Under the pieces are notes generated by a model. It had not been told where the DNA came from. It worked only from the letters and a program-made list of their open reading frames with translations, and made no database searches. A stretch of DNA of 45,058 nucleotides from Brevundimonas sp. AAP58 (GTDB lineage Bacteria; Pseudomonadota; Alphaproteobacteria; Caulobacterales; Caulobacteraceae), in NCBI RefSeq assembly GCF_001295975.1, contig NZ_LJHU01000053.1:1-45058 (forward strand), given 5' to 3'. Both the position numbers and the translations under genes were made by a program. Below, in pieces: positions 9,549 through 18,516 of this stretch. Within the stretch, counting starts at the first letter, position 1. Every line of letters begins with the position of its first letter.

Positions 9549-10034
9549 ATGCGCAAGACCGTCATCGCCGCCTTCCTGATCGGCGGTCTCCTGGGCGTCC
9601 CGGTGGGGATCGGCGTGGGATTCTATATCTTCCCCTTCGTCTTCCCGCCGGCGGAGGCGACCGAGACCCTGGCGGCGGAAGAGGTCGCGACGACCGTCGC
9701 CACGGGGACGTTCATCCACGCCAACCCTTCCGATCCGGTCCACTACGGCCGGGGTCGCGTGCGGGTGACGGAGCAGTCCGTCTTTCTGGAGAGCGACTTC
9801 GAGGTCGGTCCGGGGCCGGCCTATCGGGTCTATCTGGTCGCCGCCGACGGCGTGCGCACGGCGTCGGACGTGACGGACAGCCAGCACATCAACCTGGGCA
9901 CGCTGCGCGCGTTCAAGGGCGGCCAGCGATACGCCATACCGGCCGGCACCGATCTGTCGCGGTACAAGAGCGTGGTCATCTGGTGCGAGCAGTTCTCGGT
10001 CCTGATCTCGCCGGCCGACCTGGTCCCCGCCTGA
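9549..10034 (+). CDS. Membrane-anchored DM13-domain protein
   Basis: A 161-residue protein with one N-terminal hydrophobic segment (about residues 5-35, IAAFLIGGLLGVPVGIGVGF) and a DM13 domain over about residues 50-158. Domain signs are GTFIHANPSDPVHYGRGRV, ESDFEVGPGPAYRVYLV, INLGTLRAFKGGQRYAIP and the near-invariant YKSVVIWCEQFSVLIS with its cysteine. DM13 domains are thought to be redox- or electron-transfer-linked; that is family knowledge, not shown here. It is probably anchored in the inner membrane facing the periplasm. The next gene on the same strand follows after a 21-bp palindrome. Confidence 0.85.
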   Translation: MRKTVIAAFLIGGLLGVPVGIGVGFYIFPFVFPPAEATETLAAEEVATTVATGTFIHANPSDPVHYGRGRVRVTEQSVFLESDFEVGPGPAYRVYLVAADGVRTASDVTDSQHINLGTLRAFKGGQRYAIPAGTDLSRYKSVVIWCEQFSVLISPADLVPA

Positions 10035-10049
10035 CGAACATGCGATCTG

Positions 10050-10070
10050 GGGCAAGGTGACACCTTGCCC
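10050..10070. promoter_or_regulatory. 21-bp perfect palindrome between the DM13 and SDR genes
   Basis: Arms GGGCAAGGTG (10050-10059) and CACCTTGCCC (10061-10070) around a central A. As RNA it would fold as a 9-bp stem with a 3-base loop. There is no T run, so it is a poor intrinsic terminator. Length and symmetry suit an operator for a dimeric repressor. It starts 16 bases after one stop and ends 31 bases before the next start. Confidence 0.5.
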
Positions 10071-10100
10071 GCGCCAGCGCGCGCGACCACGGTCGGCGTC

Positions 10101-10799
10101 ATGTCCGACACATCCGCCATCGTTATTGGAGCCTCCGGAGGGATCGGCCGCGCGCTCGCCGATGCGCTGGAGGGCGGCGAGCGATACGCCCGGGTGCATC
10201 GGCTGGGGCGGTCTCTGGCTGGAGAGGCCCATGTCGATCTCGAGGACGAGGCTTCCATCGCCGCCGCCGCCGAGCGGGTCCGCGCGGGCCCGCCGCCGGC
10301 GCTGATCCTCGTCGCCACCGGCGTGCTGCACAGCGGCGAGGAGCCGGAGCGGACCTACAAGGCCATAACGGCCGAGCATCTGCTGCGCGACTACCGGATC
10401 AACACGGTCGGGCCGGCACTGGTGATGAAGCATTTCGCGCCGCTGATGCCCCGGGACCGGCGCGCGGTGTTCGCCGCCCTGTCGGCGCGGGTGGGCTCGA
10501 TCGGCGACAACCGGCTGGGCGGCTGGCACAGCTATCGGGCGTCCAAGGCGGCGCTGAACATGCTGCTGCGGAACCTGGCGGTGGAACTGGGCCGGTCGCA
10601 TCCGCAGGCGGTGGTGGCGGGGCTGCATCCGGGTACGGTCGACACCGCCCTGTCCACGCCGTTCCAGAAGGGGGTGGCCGAGGGCAAGCTGTTCACGCCT
10701 CTCTATTCGGCCGAGCGGCTGTTGGCGGTGCTCGACGGCCTGACGCCCGCCGACAGCGGGGGCGTCTTCGCCTGGGACGGAGCCCGCATTCCGGAGTGA
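10101..10799 (+). CDS. Short-chain dehydrogenase/reductase, C-factor-like
   Basis: A 232-residue SDR oxidoreductase starting at MSDTSAIVIGASGGIG. The glycine-rich nucleotide-binding motif is GASGGIG at about residues 9-15. The catalytic residues are the Asn of RINTVGP, the Ser region of ALSARVGS, and Tyr/Lys in YRASK. The fold is Rossmann, with a C-terminal HPGTVDTALSTPF loop typical of the CsgA/C-factor-like subgroup. The substrate is unknown. A longer frame from 10065 exists, but the ATG at 10101 places the Rossmann strand at the usual distance. The ribosome binding site is weak. carA follows 81 bases downstream on the same strand. Confidence 0.9.
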   Translation: MSDTSAIVIGASGGIGRALADALEGGERYARVHRLGRSLAGEAHVDLEDEASIAAAAERVRAGPPPALILVATGVLHSGEEPERTYKAITAEHLLRDYRINTVGPALVMKHFAPLMPRDRRAVFAALSARVGSIGDNRLGGWHSYRASKAALNMLLRNLAVELGRSHPQAVVAGLHPGTVDTALSTPFQKGVAEGKLFTPLYSAERLLAVLDGLTPADSGGVFAWDGARIPE

Positions 10800-10880
10800 G
10801 CCAGGCGCGTTGACCCTGGGGCGGTGCCTCTGTAGCTACGCGGCCGTTTGTTCGCCGGGATTCGGTGTAAAGGGACGGCC

Positions 10881-12041
10881 ATGACGACTTCTCTGCTTCC
10901 CGGCTGCACCGGTGTTCTGGCTCTGGCCGACGGCACGATCTTTCAGGGGATCGGGGTGGGCGCGACCGGCCGGGCGCTGGGCGAAGTCGTCTTCAACACG
11001 GCCATGACGGGGTATCAGGAGATCCTGACCGACCCGTCGTACATGAGCCAGATCCTGGCCTTCACCTTTCCCCACGTCGGCAACACCGGGACCAACGTCG
11101 AGGACATCGAGCAGATGGGCGGGGGCTCCGACACCTCCGCGCGCGGGGCGGTGTTCCGCGACCTGCCGACGGATCCGGCCAACTGGCGTTCCGACGCCTC
11201 GCTCGACGCCTGGATGAAGCGGCGGGGCGTCGTGGGTCTGTCGGGCATCGACACCCGCGCCCTGACCCAGGCCATCCGCGACCACGGGGCGCCGCACGCC
11301 GTCATCGCCCACGATCCCGAAGGCCGTTTCGATCTCGACGCCCTGGTCGCCGAAGCGAAGGCGTGGACGGGTCTGGTCGGCCTCGATCTGGCCAAACCGG
11401 CCTCGACGCTCCAGGCCTTCGACTGGAACGAGGCCCTGTGGGACTGGCCCGAGGGCTATCCCCGCGTCGATGCCGCCGGGAAGTCGGTCGTGGTCATCGA
11501 TTATGGGGTGAAGCGCAACATCCTGCGGGCGCTCGCCTCGACCGGCGCGAAGATCACCGTGGTGCCGGCGACGACGTCGGCCGAGGACATTCTGGCTCGG
11601 AACCCCGATGGCGTGGTCCTGTCCAACGGCCCGGGCGATCCGGCCGCGACCGGCGAATACGCCGTGCCGGAAATCCGGAAGCTGGTCGAGAGCGGCAAGC
11701 CGATCTTCGGCATCTGCCTGGGCCACCAGATGCTGGCTCTGGCGCTGGGCGCCCGGACTGTGAAGATGGATCAGGGCCACCACGGCGCGAACCATCCGGT
11801 CAAGGACCTGACCACCGGCAAGGTCGAGATCGTGTCGATGAACCACGGTTTCACGGTGGACCGCGACAGCCTGCCCGACGCCGTCCAGGAGACCCACGTC
11901 AGCCTGTTCGACGGCACCAACTGCGGCATCCAGCTGAGGGACCGGCCAGTGTTCAGCGTCCAGCACCACCCCGAGGCCTCGCCGGGGCCGACGGACAGCC
12001 TGTATCTGTTCGACCGCTTCCGGGCGTTGATGGACGCCTGA
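10881..12041 (+). CDS. carA: Carbamoyl-phosphate synthase small (glutaminase) subunit
   Basis: CarA hydrolyses glutamine and channels ammonia to CarB. The 386-residue protein begins [19 protein letters not shown] after AGGG. It has the N-terminal CPSase small-chain domain ([28 protein letters not shown]) and a C-terminal class I glutamine amidotransferase domain. The nucleophile is Cys279 in FGICLGHQM, and the rest of the triad is His363 and Glu365 in [10 protein letters not shown]. Length is normal. It is on the opposite strand from carB and about 9.4 kb away start to start, with the two TonB receptors and three other genes between, so the subunits cannot be co-transcribed. Confidence 0.98.
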   Translation: MTTSLLPGCTGVLALADGTIFQGIGVGATGRALGEVVFNTAMTGYQEILTDPSYMSQILAFTFPHVGNTGTNVEDIEQMGGGSDTSARGAVFRDLPTDPANWRSDASLDAWMKRRGVVGLSGIDTRALTQAIRDHGAPHAVIAHDPEGRFDLDALVAEAKAWTGLVGLDLAKPASTLQAFDWNEALWDWPEGYPRVDAAGKSVVVIDYGVKRNILRALASTGAKITVVPATTSAEDILARNPDGVVLSNGPGDPAATGEYAVPEIRKLVESGKPIFGICLGHQMLALALGARTVKMDQGHHGANHPVKDLTTGKVEIVSMNHGFTVDRDSLPDAVQETHVSLFDGTNCGIQLRDRPVFSVQHHPEASPGPTDSLYLFDRFRALMDA

Positions 12042-12227
12042 CGCGGCTTGGGAGTCAGGAGAAGGAGTGGGAGTGACTCTCACTTCTCTCATCGCCTGGG
12101 TTCGCCCTGTGAGCGCCGATCCCGCTCTAGGCGACAGGGACGTCAATCGCGGACACAGGCCTGAGCCGGAAAACGCTCGAACGCCGTCATCGGGGTGTCC
12201 AAAAAGGCGTGATAGCGTCAGGCCGCC

Positions 12228-13361
12228 ATGATCCGCGCCCTCTCGCTTGCCCTTGTGATCCTGATGCTCGGCGGCTGCGTCGGCGGCTCACGCTCGTCGT
12301 TCGCCTTGCAGGACCGCCAGGCCGCGCGACCCATGGGGCTGACGTCCGACGAACGGTATCCCATCCGCGTCTATCTGGATGACGAGCGGCGCATCGCCCT
12401 TTTCCGCCAGGCCTTCCGCGAAGGCGTGCCGGTGGGCGAGGACGGGGTGGTCGACTTCCTGACCCTGTCGGGCGGAGGATCGAACGGAGCCTTCACCGCA
12501 GGACTGATGCGCGGCTGGACCGAGCGGGGGGACCGGCCAGATTTCGAAGTGGTGACCGGCGTCTCCACCGGGGCGCTCGCGGCACCCTTCGTCTTCCTGG
12601 GTTCCGACTGGGATGACCAACTGGAGGAGGCCTACACCGGTGGAGCCGCCTCCACGCTGTTGCAGTCGCAGGGGCTGGGCGTTCTGTTCGGCTCCGGCAT
12701 TTACAAGGGCGAGCCGCTGCGGGCGCTGGTGGACCGCTATGTTGACGAGGCCATGCTGGTGGCCGTCGCCGCCGAACACGCCAAGGGCCGGGTCCTGCTG
12801 GTCGCCACCACCGACCTCGACAGCCAGCGCGGCGTCAGCTGGGACCTGGGGGCTATCGCCGCCGTCGGTACGCCCGAGGCGCTGGAACTGTTCCGCACCG
12901 TGCTGGTCGCCTCGGCCAGCATTCCCGGGGCCTTTCCGCCGGTGCTGATTTCCTCGAACACCGGCGACCTGATGTTCGAGGAGATGCATGTCGATGGCGG
13001 GGTGACGACGCCTTTCCTGGCCGTGCCCGAGACGCTCTGGTCCTATCGGGAGCCCTCGCCGATGCTGAGCCGGGCGCGCTTCCATGTGGTCATCAATGGG
13101 CGGCTGGCTCCCGACTTCGCCGTGACGCGCGACAGTCTGGGCGGAGTGCTGGGGCGCAGCGTCGAAATCCTGTTGAGGTCCTCGCTGACCACGACGCTGG
13201 AGGGCAACCGCGCCTTCGCCGATCGCAACAGCCTGTTCTTTCGCTACGCCGCCCTGCCGGACGACGCCGAAGCCTCTCCGCTGGACTTCAGCCCGGCCTC
13301 GATGCGGGCGGTGTTCGACGTCGGGCGTGCCGGTGCCCTCTCGGGCGACATCTGGCGCTAG
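12228..13361 (+). CDS. Patatin-like phospholipase, predicted lipoprotein
   Basis: A 377-residue patatin-family serine acyl hydrolase that probably acts on phospholipids or other acyl esters in the envelope. The N terminus MIRALSLALVILMLGGC is a lipoprotein signal with its lipobox ending at Cys17. The oxyanion motif is LSGGGSNGAF, the nucleophile Ser is in TGVSTGALAAPF (G-V-S-T-G), and the catalytic Asp is in HVDGGVTTPF. The family normally has exactly this Ser-Asp dyad, and all elements are present. Length fits bacterial lipoprotein patatins. It is preceded by a 186-base gap after carA and stands alone; the small minus-strand gene ends 19 bases past its stop. Confidence 0.9.
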   Translation: MIRALSLALVILMLGGCVGGSRSSFALQDRQAARPMGLTSDERYPIRVYLDDERRIALFRQAFREGVPVGEDGVVDFLTLSGGGSNGAFTAGLMRGWTERGDRPDFEVVTGVSTGALAAPFVFLGSDWDDQLEEAYTGGAASTLLQSQGLGVLFGSGIYKGEPLRALVDRYVDEAMLVAVAAEHAKGRVLLVATTDLDSQRGVSWDLGAIAAVGTPEALELFRTVLVASASIPGAFPPVLISSNTGDLMFEEMHVDGGVTTPFLAVPETLWSYREPSPMLSRARFHVVINGRLAPDFAVTRDSLGGVLGRSVEILLRSSLTTTLEGNRAFADRNSLFFRYAALPDDAEASPLDFSPASMRAVFDVGRAGALSGDIWR

Positions 13362-13380
13362 GGACCCGAAGGCGAGCGTA

Positions 13381-13647
13381 TCAGGGCAGAGGGGCGAAGC
13401 TGCGCTCTTCGCGCAGAGCACTGGCCTTCTTCACCGCGACCGGCGCGGCGTGCAGCCAGTAGTCCGCATCGTCGGTGCGGCCGCACCGCTTGCGCTCCAG
13501 ACCGCGCAGGCGACGTCGGGCGGCGTTGTCCAGCAGGCGCGCGTGCAGAGCGCGGGGCGTCAGGTTGGCGATGGCGGGGGAACCGGGGACGGCGACGGCG
13601 TCGGGGCCTTGGGGCTCCACCGCCGGGCGGGCGATGGCGATGAACAT
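13381..13647 (-). CDS. Small basic protein of unknown function
   Basis: A possible 88-residue protein starting MFIAIARPAVEPQGPD, with a basic central helix (RALHARLLDNAARRRLRGLERKRC). The family is not recognised. The ribosome binding site is weak and the region is GC-rich enough to give chance frames, so it may not be real. It converges with the patatin gene. There is no obvious signal peptide or membrane segment. Confidence 0.4.
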   Translation of the reverse strand: MFIAIARPAVEPQGPDAVAVPGSPAIANLTPRALHARLLDNAARRRLRGLERKRCGRTDDADYWLHAAPVAVKKASALREERSFAPLP

Positions 13648-13701
13648 AGTGTCTCGTGCGGGTGGGGAGGCGGCGCTTCTGCGCCCGGTGAGCCTGCGGG
13701 A

Positions 13702-13725
13702 TTAACCACAGCCTCCTGTGGATAG
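13702..13725. promoter_or_regulatory. Pair of inverted DnaA-box-like sites and a small dyad upstream of dnaG
   Basis: TTAACCACA (13702-13710) and, on the other strand, CTATCCACA (complement of 13717-13725) each match TTATCCACA at 8 of 9 positions. They overlap a perfect dyad, CCACAG (13706-13711) and CTGTGG (13716-13721). They lie about 200 bases upstream of dnaG. Binding by DnaA is inferred only. Confidence 0.3.
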
Positions 13726-13789
13726 TTCCGGATACCGTCAGAATAATGTTTGGATGCAGACGGTTATGACGGCTGGATCGCCTTATTGG

Positions 13790-13804
13790 TTAAGCAGGAG
13801 TTAA
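13790..13804. promoter_or_regulatory. CtrA-type site TTAA-N7-TTAA upstream of dnaG
   Basis: TTAAGCAGGAGTTAA is a perfect match to the full CtrA recognition pattern known from Caulobacter (TTAA, seven bases, TTAA). It lies 115 bases before the dnaG start. In DNA this GC-rich the pattern is rare by chance. Confidence 0.5.
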
Positions 13805-13813
13805 GAAGGTTTT

Positions 13814-13916
13814 AGGTTCGAGGTTTCAGGTTCTAGGGTCTAGGACTCTCGTGCATGGGTCGTTCAGCCGGTGCGGACGGACGCCCCTAGAACCTAACCC
13901 CTAGCCCCTCGAACCT
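13814..13916. repeat. Imperfect long inverted repeat abutting the dnaG start
   Basis: The outer arms AGGTTCGAGG (13814-13823) and CCTCGAACCT (13907-13916) and the inner arms AGGTTCTAGGG (13828-13838) and CCCTAGAACCT (13885-13895) are all perfect. Both arms are built from degenerate units such as GGTTCTAGGGT. The right arm ends three bases before the TTG start of dnaG. It looks like a mobile intergenic repeat, and as RNA it would fold into a long stem. Confidence 0.75.
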
Positions 13917-13919
13917 CTC

Positions 13920-15791
13920 TTGCGCTTCGACGACCGCTTCCTGGAGGAACTGAAGGCCCGCCTTCGCCCGTCCGACGTGATCGGGCGGACGGTGAAGCTC
14001 AAGCGGCAGGGGCGCGAGTGGGTGGGCCTGAGCCCCTTCACCAAGGAGAAGTCGCCGTCGTTCTTCGTCAATGACGACAAGGGCTTCTTCCACGACTTCA
14101 GCTCGGGCAAGCACGGCGACATCATTTCCTTCCTGCAGGAGACCGAGCGGCTGAGCTTTCCCGAAGCCGTCGAACGCCTGGCCGCCGAGGCGGGGATGCC
14201 GATGCCGGCCGAAGACCCCCAGGCCGCCGAGCGCGAGCAGAAACGCCAGGGTCTCGCCAACTGGATGGACCTGGCCCAGAAGTGGTTCGCGGCCAATCTG
14301 CGCCGTTCGGTCGGTAAGGCGGCCCGGGACTATCTGGAACGGCGCGGCCTGCCGGAGGACCAGTGGGAGCGGTTCGGCCTGGGCTATGCGCCGAACGACC
14401 GCGAAGGCTTGAAGGCGGCTCTGGTCCAGCGCGGGGCCAAGCCCGGCGAGCTGGTGGAAGCGGGCCTGCTGATCGCGCCGGAGGGCGGGGGCAGTCCGTA
14501 TGATCGGTTCCGCGACCGGCTGATGTTCCCGATCCTGGACGCGCGCGGACGGCTGGTCAGCTTCGGCGGACGGGCCATGAATCCCGACGACCGGGCCAAG
14601 TACCTTAACGGGCCGGAGAGCCCGCTCTTCCACAAGGGCGCGACCCTCTACGGCCTGCCCGAGGCGCGGCGCATCCTGGGCGCAGCGTCGAAGTCGACCG
14701 AGAGCGTCATCGTGGTCGAAGGCTACATGGACGTCATCGCCTGCCAGAGGGCGGGGTTGCCGGCCGTCGCGCCCATGGGCACGGCCCTGACCGAGGACCA
14801 GATGGCCCTGCTCTGGCGGGTCTCGCCCGAGCCGGTGCTGTGCTTCGACGGCGACGGGGCAGGGCAGAGGGCCGCCTTTCGGGCCATAGAACGGGCCCTG
14901 CCGCTGCTGAAAGCAGGCAAGTCGTTCCGTTTCGCCCTCCTGGAAGGCGGTCAGGATCCCGACGACATCCTGCGCGAAAAGGGCGCGCCGGCGCTGCGTC
15001 AGGCCCTGGCCGAGACGCGGCCCTTCGCCGAGGTCCTGTTTCGCCGCGAGGTCGAGGTCGAGCCGCTCGACACGCCCGAGCGCCGCGCTGGTCTGAAGGG
15101 CCGCCTGCGCAACGCCGCCGCCGCCATCCAGGACAAGGATCTGGCCGAGCAATACCGCCGCGACCTGTTCGACCGTTTCGACGCCCTGTTTCCCGGCCGC
15201 CCAGCGCAAGTGACGCGCGGTCAAAACGTTGGCGGCCGCTGGCGACCCGGCCCGCCGCCCAAGCTGGGCCAGACCGCCGAGGGCGCGCAGGCCATGCAGG
15301 CGCTGAACCGCGCCATCGAGCCCATGGCCGCCGCGCTGGCCCACGGAGCCATCGAGGACCCCGAGCGCATGGACGACCATCTGGAGGCCATCTCCAGCCA
15401 CGGCTTCGGCGACCCGTCGCTGGACGGTCTGGCGCAGGAGCTGGTTCGGCTTCGCTTCTCGGGTCAGACGCTTGACAGCGCGGGCCTGCGTCGCCATCTC
15501 GCCGGTTCCGGACACGATGCTCTCGTGCGCGAGGTCGAGAAGGCGGCGGCAAAGTCCGGCGCGCCTTTCCTGGCCGCAAGTGCGCCCCTCGCCGAGGCAC
15601 GGACCCGGTGGTCGCAAGGCTTCGCGGCCCTGACCCGTCTGGCGGGTCTGGACGCGGCGCTGGCGTCAGCGAAGTCGGGAGCGGACACCGCTTTCGACGC
15701 CTCGGCCTTCAGTCGTCTGAAGGCCGAGCGAGATGCATTGCGGCGAGCCATCAAAACCGGGGCGATCTGGGACGACGCGGCGGCTTCCTGA
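13920..15791 (+). CDS. dnaG: DNA primase
   Basis: DnaG lays the RNA primers for replication. The 623-residue protein begins MRFDDRFLEELKARLRPSDVIG at a TTG codon with no visible Shine-Dalgarno; the conserved N terminus fixes the start, and no ATG fits better. The zinc-ribbon fold region is present (SPFTKEKSPSFFVNDDKGFFHDFSSGKHGD), but the positions that carry Cys-His-Cys-Cys ligands in E. coli read S, T, D and S, so it cannot bind zinc in the usual way. The TOPRIM domain follows, with VVEGYMDVIACQRAG near residue 265 and the metal-binding DGDGAG near residue 310. The C terminus (about 470-623) is the DnaB-interacting region. rpoD lies 91 bases downstream. Confidence 0.97.
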   Translation: MRFDDRFLEELKARLRPSDVIGRTVKLKRQGREWVGLSPFTKEKSPSFFVNDDKGFFHDFSSGKHGDIISFLQETERLSFPEAVERLAAEAGMPMPAEDPQAAEREQKRQGLANWMDLAQKWFAANLRRSVGKAARDYLERRGLPEDQWERFGLGYAPNDREGLKAALVQRGAKPGELVEAGLLIAPEGGGSPYDRFRDRLMFPILDARGRLVSFGGRAMNPDDRAKYLNGPESPLFHKGATLYGLPEARRILGAASKSTESVIVVEGYMDVIACQRAGLPAVAPMGTALTEDQMALLWRVSPEPVLCFDGDGAGQRAAFRAIERALPLLKAGKSFRFALLEGGQDPDDILREKGAPALRQALAETRPFAEVLFRREVEVEPLDTPERRAGLKGRLRNAAAAIQDKDLAEQYRRDLFDRFDALFPGRPAQVTRGQNVGGRWRPGPPPKLGQTAEGAQAMQALNRAIEPMAAALAHGAIEDPERMDDHLEAISSHGFGDPSLDGLAQELVRLRFSGQTLDSAGLRRHLAGSGHDALVREVEKAAAKSGAPFLAASAPLAEARTRWSQGFAALTRLAGLDAALASAKSGADTAFDASAFSRLKAERDALRRAIKTGAIWDDAAAS

Positions 15792-15818
15792 GGGAGTGGC
15801 GCAGAAACCGTCCTATTT
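15784..15818 (+). promoter_or_regulatory. Possible heat-shock promoter between dnaG and rpoD
   Basis: CCTATTTCG at 15812-15820 is identical to the -10 region of the groES promoter in this window (20892-20900). It lies 64 bases before rpoD and just past the dnaG stop. The matching -35 region is poor. rpoD is known to have a heat-shock promoter in E. coli; the assignment here is inference. Confidence 0.3.
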
Positions 15819-15882
15819 CGGCACGACTGTTGCAATTTTGCCGAGGGTGGAACCGCACCCCGGACGGAGACGATAGGCCTAT

Positions 15883-17847
<1,965 letters not shown>

Positions 17848-17885
17848 ACACGCGTCCAACCGGGAGAGAGCTGGCATCGGAGCTC

Positions 17886-17913
17886 AGGGTCGCTGCGAAG
17901 ACGCGGGGACCCT
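17886..17913 (+). terminator. Hairpin downstream of rpoD, possible terminator
   Basis: Arms 17886-17897 and 17902-17913 pair over 12 positions with one mismatch and one wobble around an AAGA loop. No T run follows, so it may stabilise the 3' end rather than terminate alone. It starts 38 bases after the rpoD stop. Confidence 0.4.
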
Positions 17914-17951
17914 CACTCCTGCCCGCTTCTCTGTTTGCGGAGGACGGGACG

Positions 17952-18428
17952 TCAGGCCTCGGGCTGCGGAGGCGCGGTGATGACCTCGACGTTATCGTTC
18001 AGCAGGTAAGCCAGTTCCGACAGGGCCAGCGCCCGGGCCTCGGGACTGGACGCCTGTTCCACGGCGTCGAGCTTCACCGGAATGTCCTCGGCGATGCCGC
18101 GAAGGATGCACCTGAGGTCGCCGTCCGTGCCACGTTCGGCCAGGATCAGGTGCCCCTGCATGTTCAACGCGGCGAGAGAGGTCGCCCCGCGCCGGACCAG
18201 AGCGAACTGCTCGCTGTCACCGAAATCATCGCGGGCGGCCGATCCGGTCTCGATCTGCCGGGATACGATGTTTCGCAGGGCGGAAGACTGAGCCACGATG
18301 TCGGCGAACAGGGGCTCGGACGCGATCGAGACCGGGGCGCCACCGACGGCGGCGGGCTCCACGGCGGCCAGGGCGACGTTAGGGTCGGACAGCAGCAGGG
18401 CGGCGGCGAGGACAATGCCACAGGTCAT
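17952..18428 (-). CDS. Exported protein of unknown function
   Basis: A 158-residue protein with a clear N-terminal signal (MTCGIVLAAALLLSDPNVALAA) after a good GGAG ribosome binding site. The mature part is mostly helical and soluble in appearance, with a single Cys (GDLRCILRGIAEDIP) and the end ALALSELAYLLNDNVEVITAPPQPEA. No family is recognised. It is divergent from pgi (88 bases between starts) and convergent with rpoD. Probably periplasmic. Signal, ribosome binding site and codon pattern support a real gene. Confidence 0.75.
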   Translation of the reverse strand: MTCGIVLAAALLLSDPNVALAAVEPAAVGGAPVSIASEPLFADIVAQSSALRNIVSRQIETGSAARDDFGDSEQFALVRRGATSLAALNMQGHLILAERGTDGDLRCILRGIAEDIPVKLDAVEQASSPEARALALSELAYLLNDNVEVITAPPQPEA

Positions 18429-18516
18429 GGCGGGCTCCGTTTCGCGAATCGGCGATTGAACCGGTCTACGCCCCGACCGTAAACGAGACCTTGCCCCTCC
18501 CCTTCCCGGACACCCC

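Noticed and set aside
12056..12090. Weak hairpin after carA
   Set aside because: AGTGGGAGT and ACTCTCACT pair imperfectly with almost no loop and no T run follows; too weak to call a terminator.
13690..13920. Possible replication origin (CtrA-like and DnaA-like sites near dnaG)
   Set aside because: Only two imperfect DnaA-like boxes, no long AT-rich unwinding region, and the genes that flank Caulobacter-type origins (such as hemE) are absent.
15873..15882. 10-base palindrome ATAGGCCTAT directly before the rpoD ATG
   Set aside because: It has no loop so cannot form a hairpin, and a single short palindrome without further copies at this site is not enough for an operator call.
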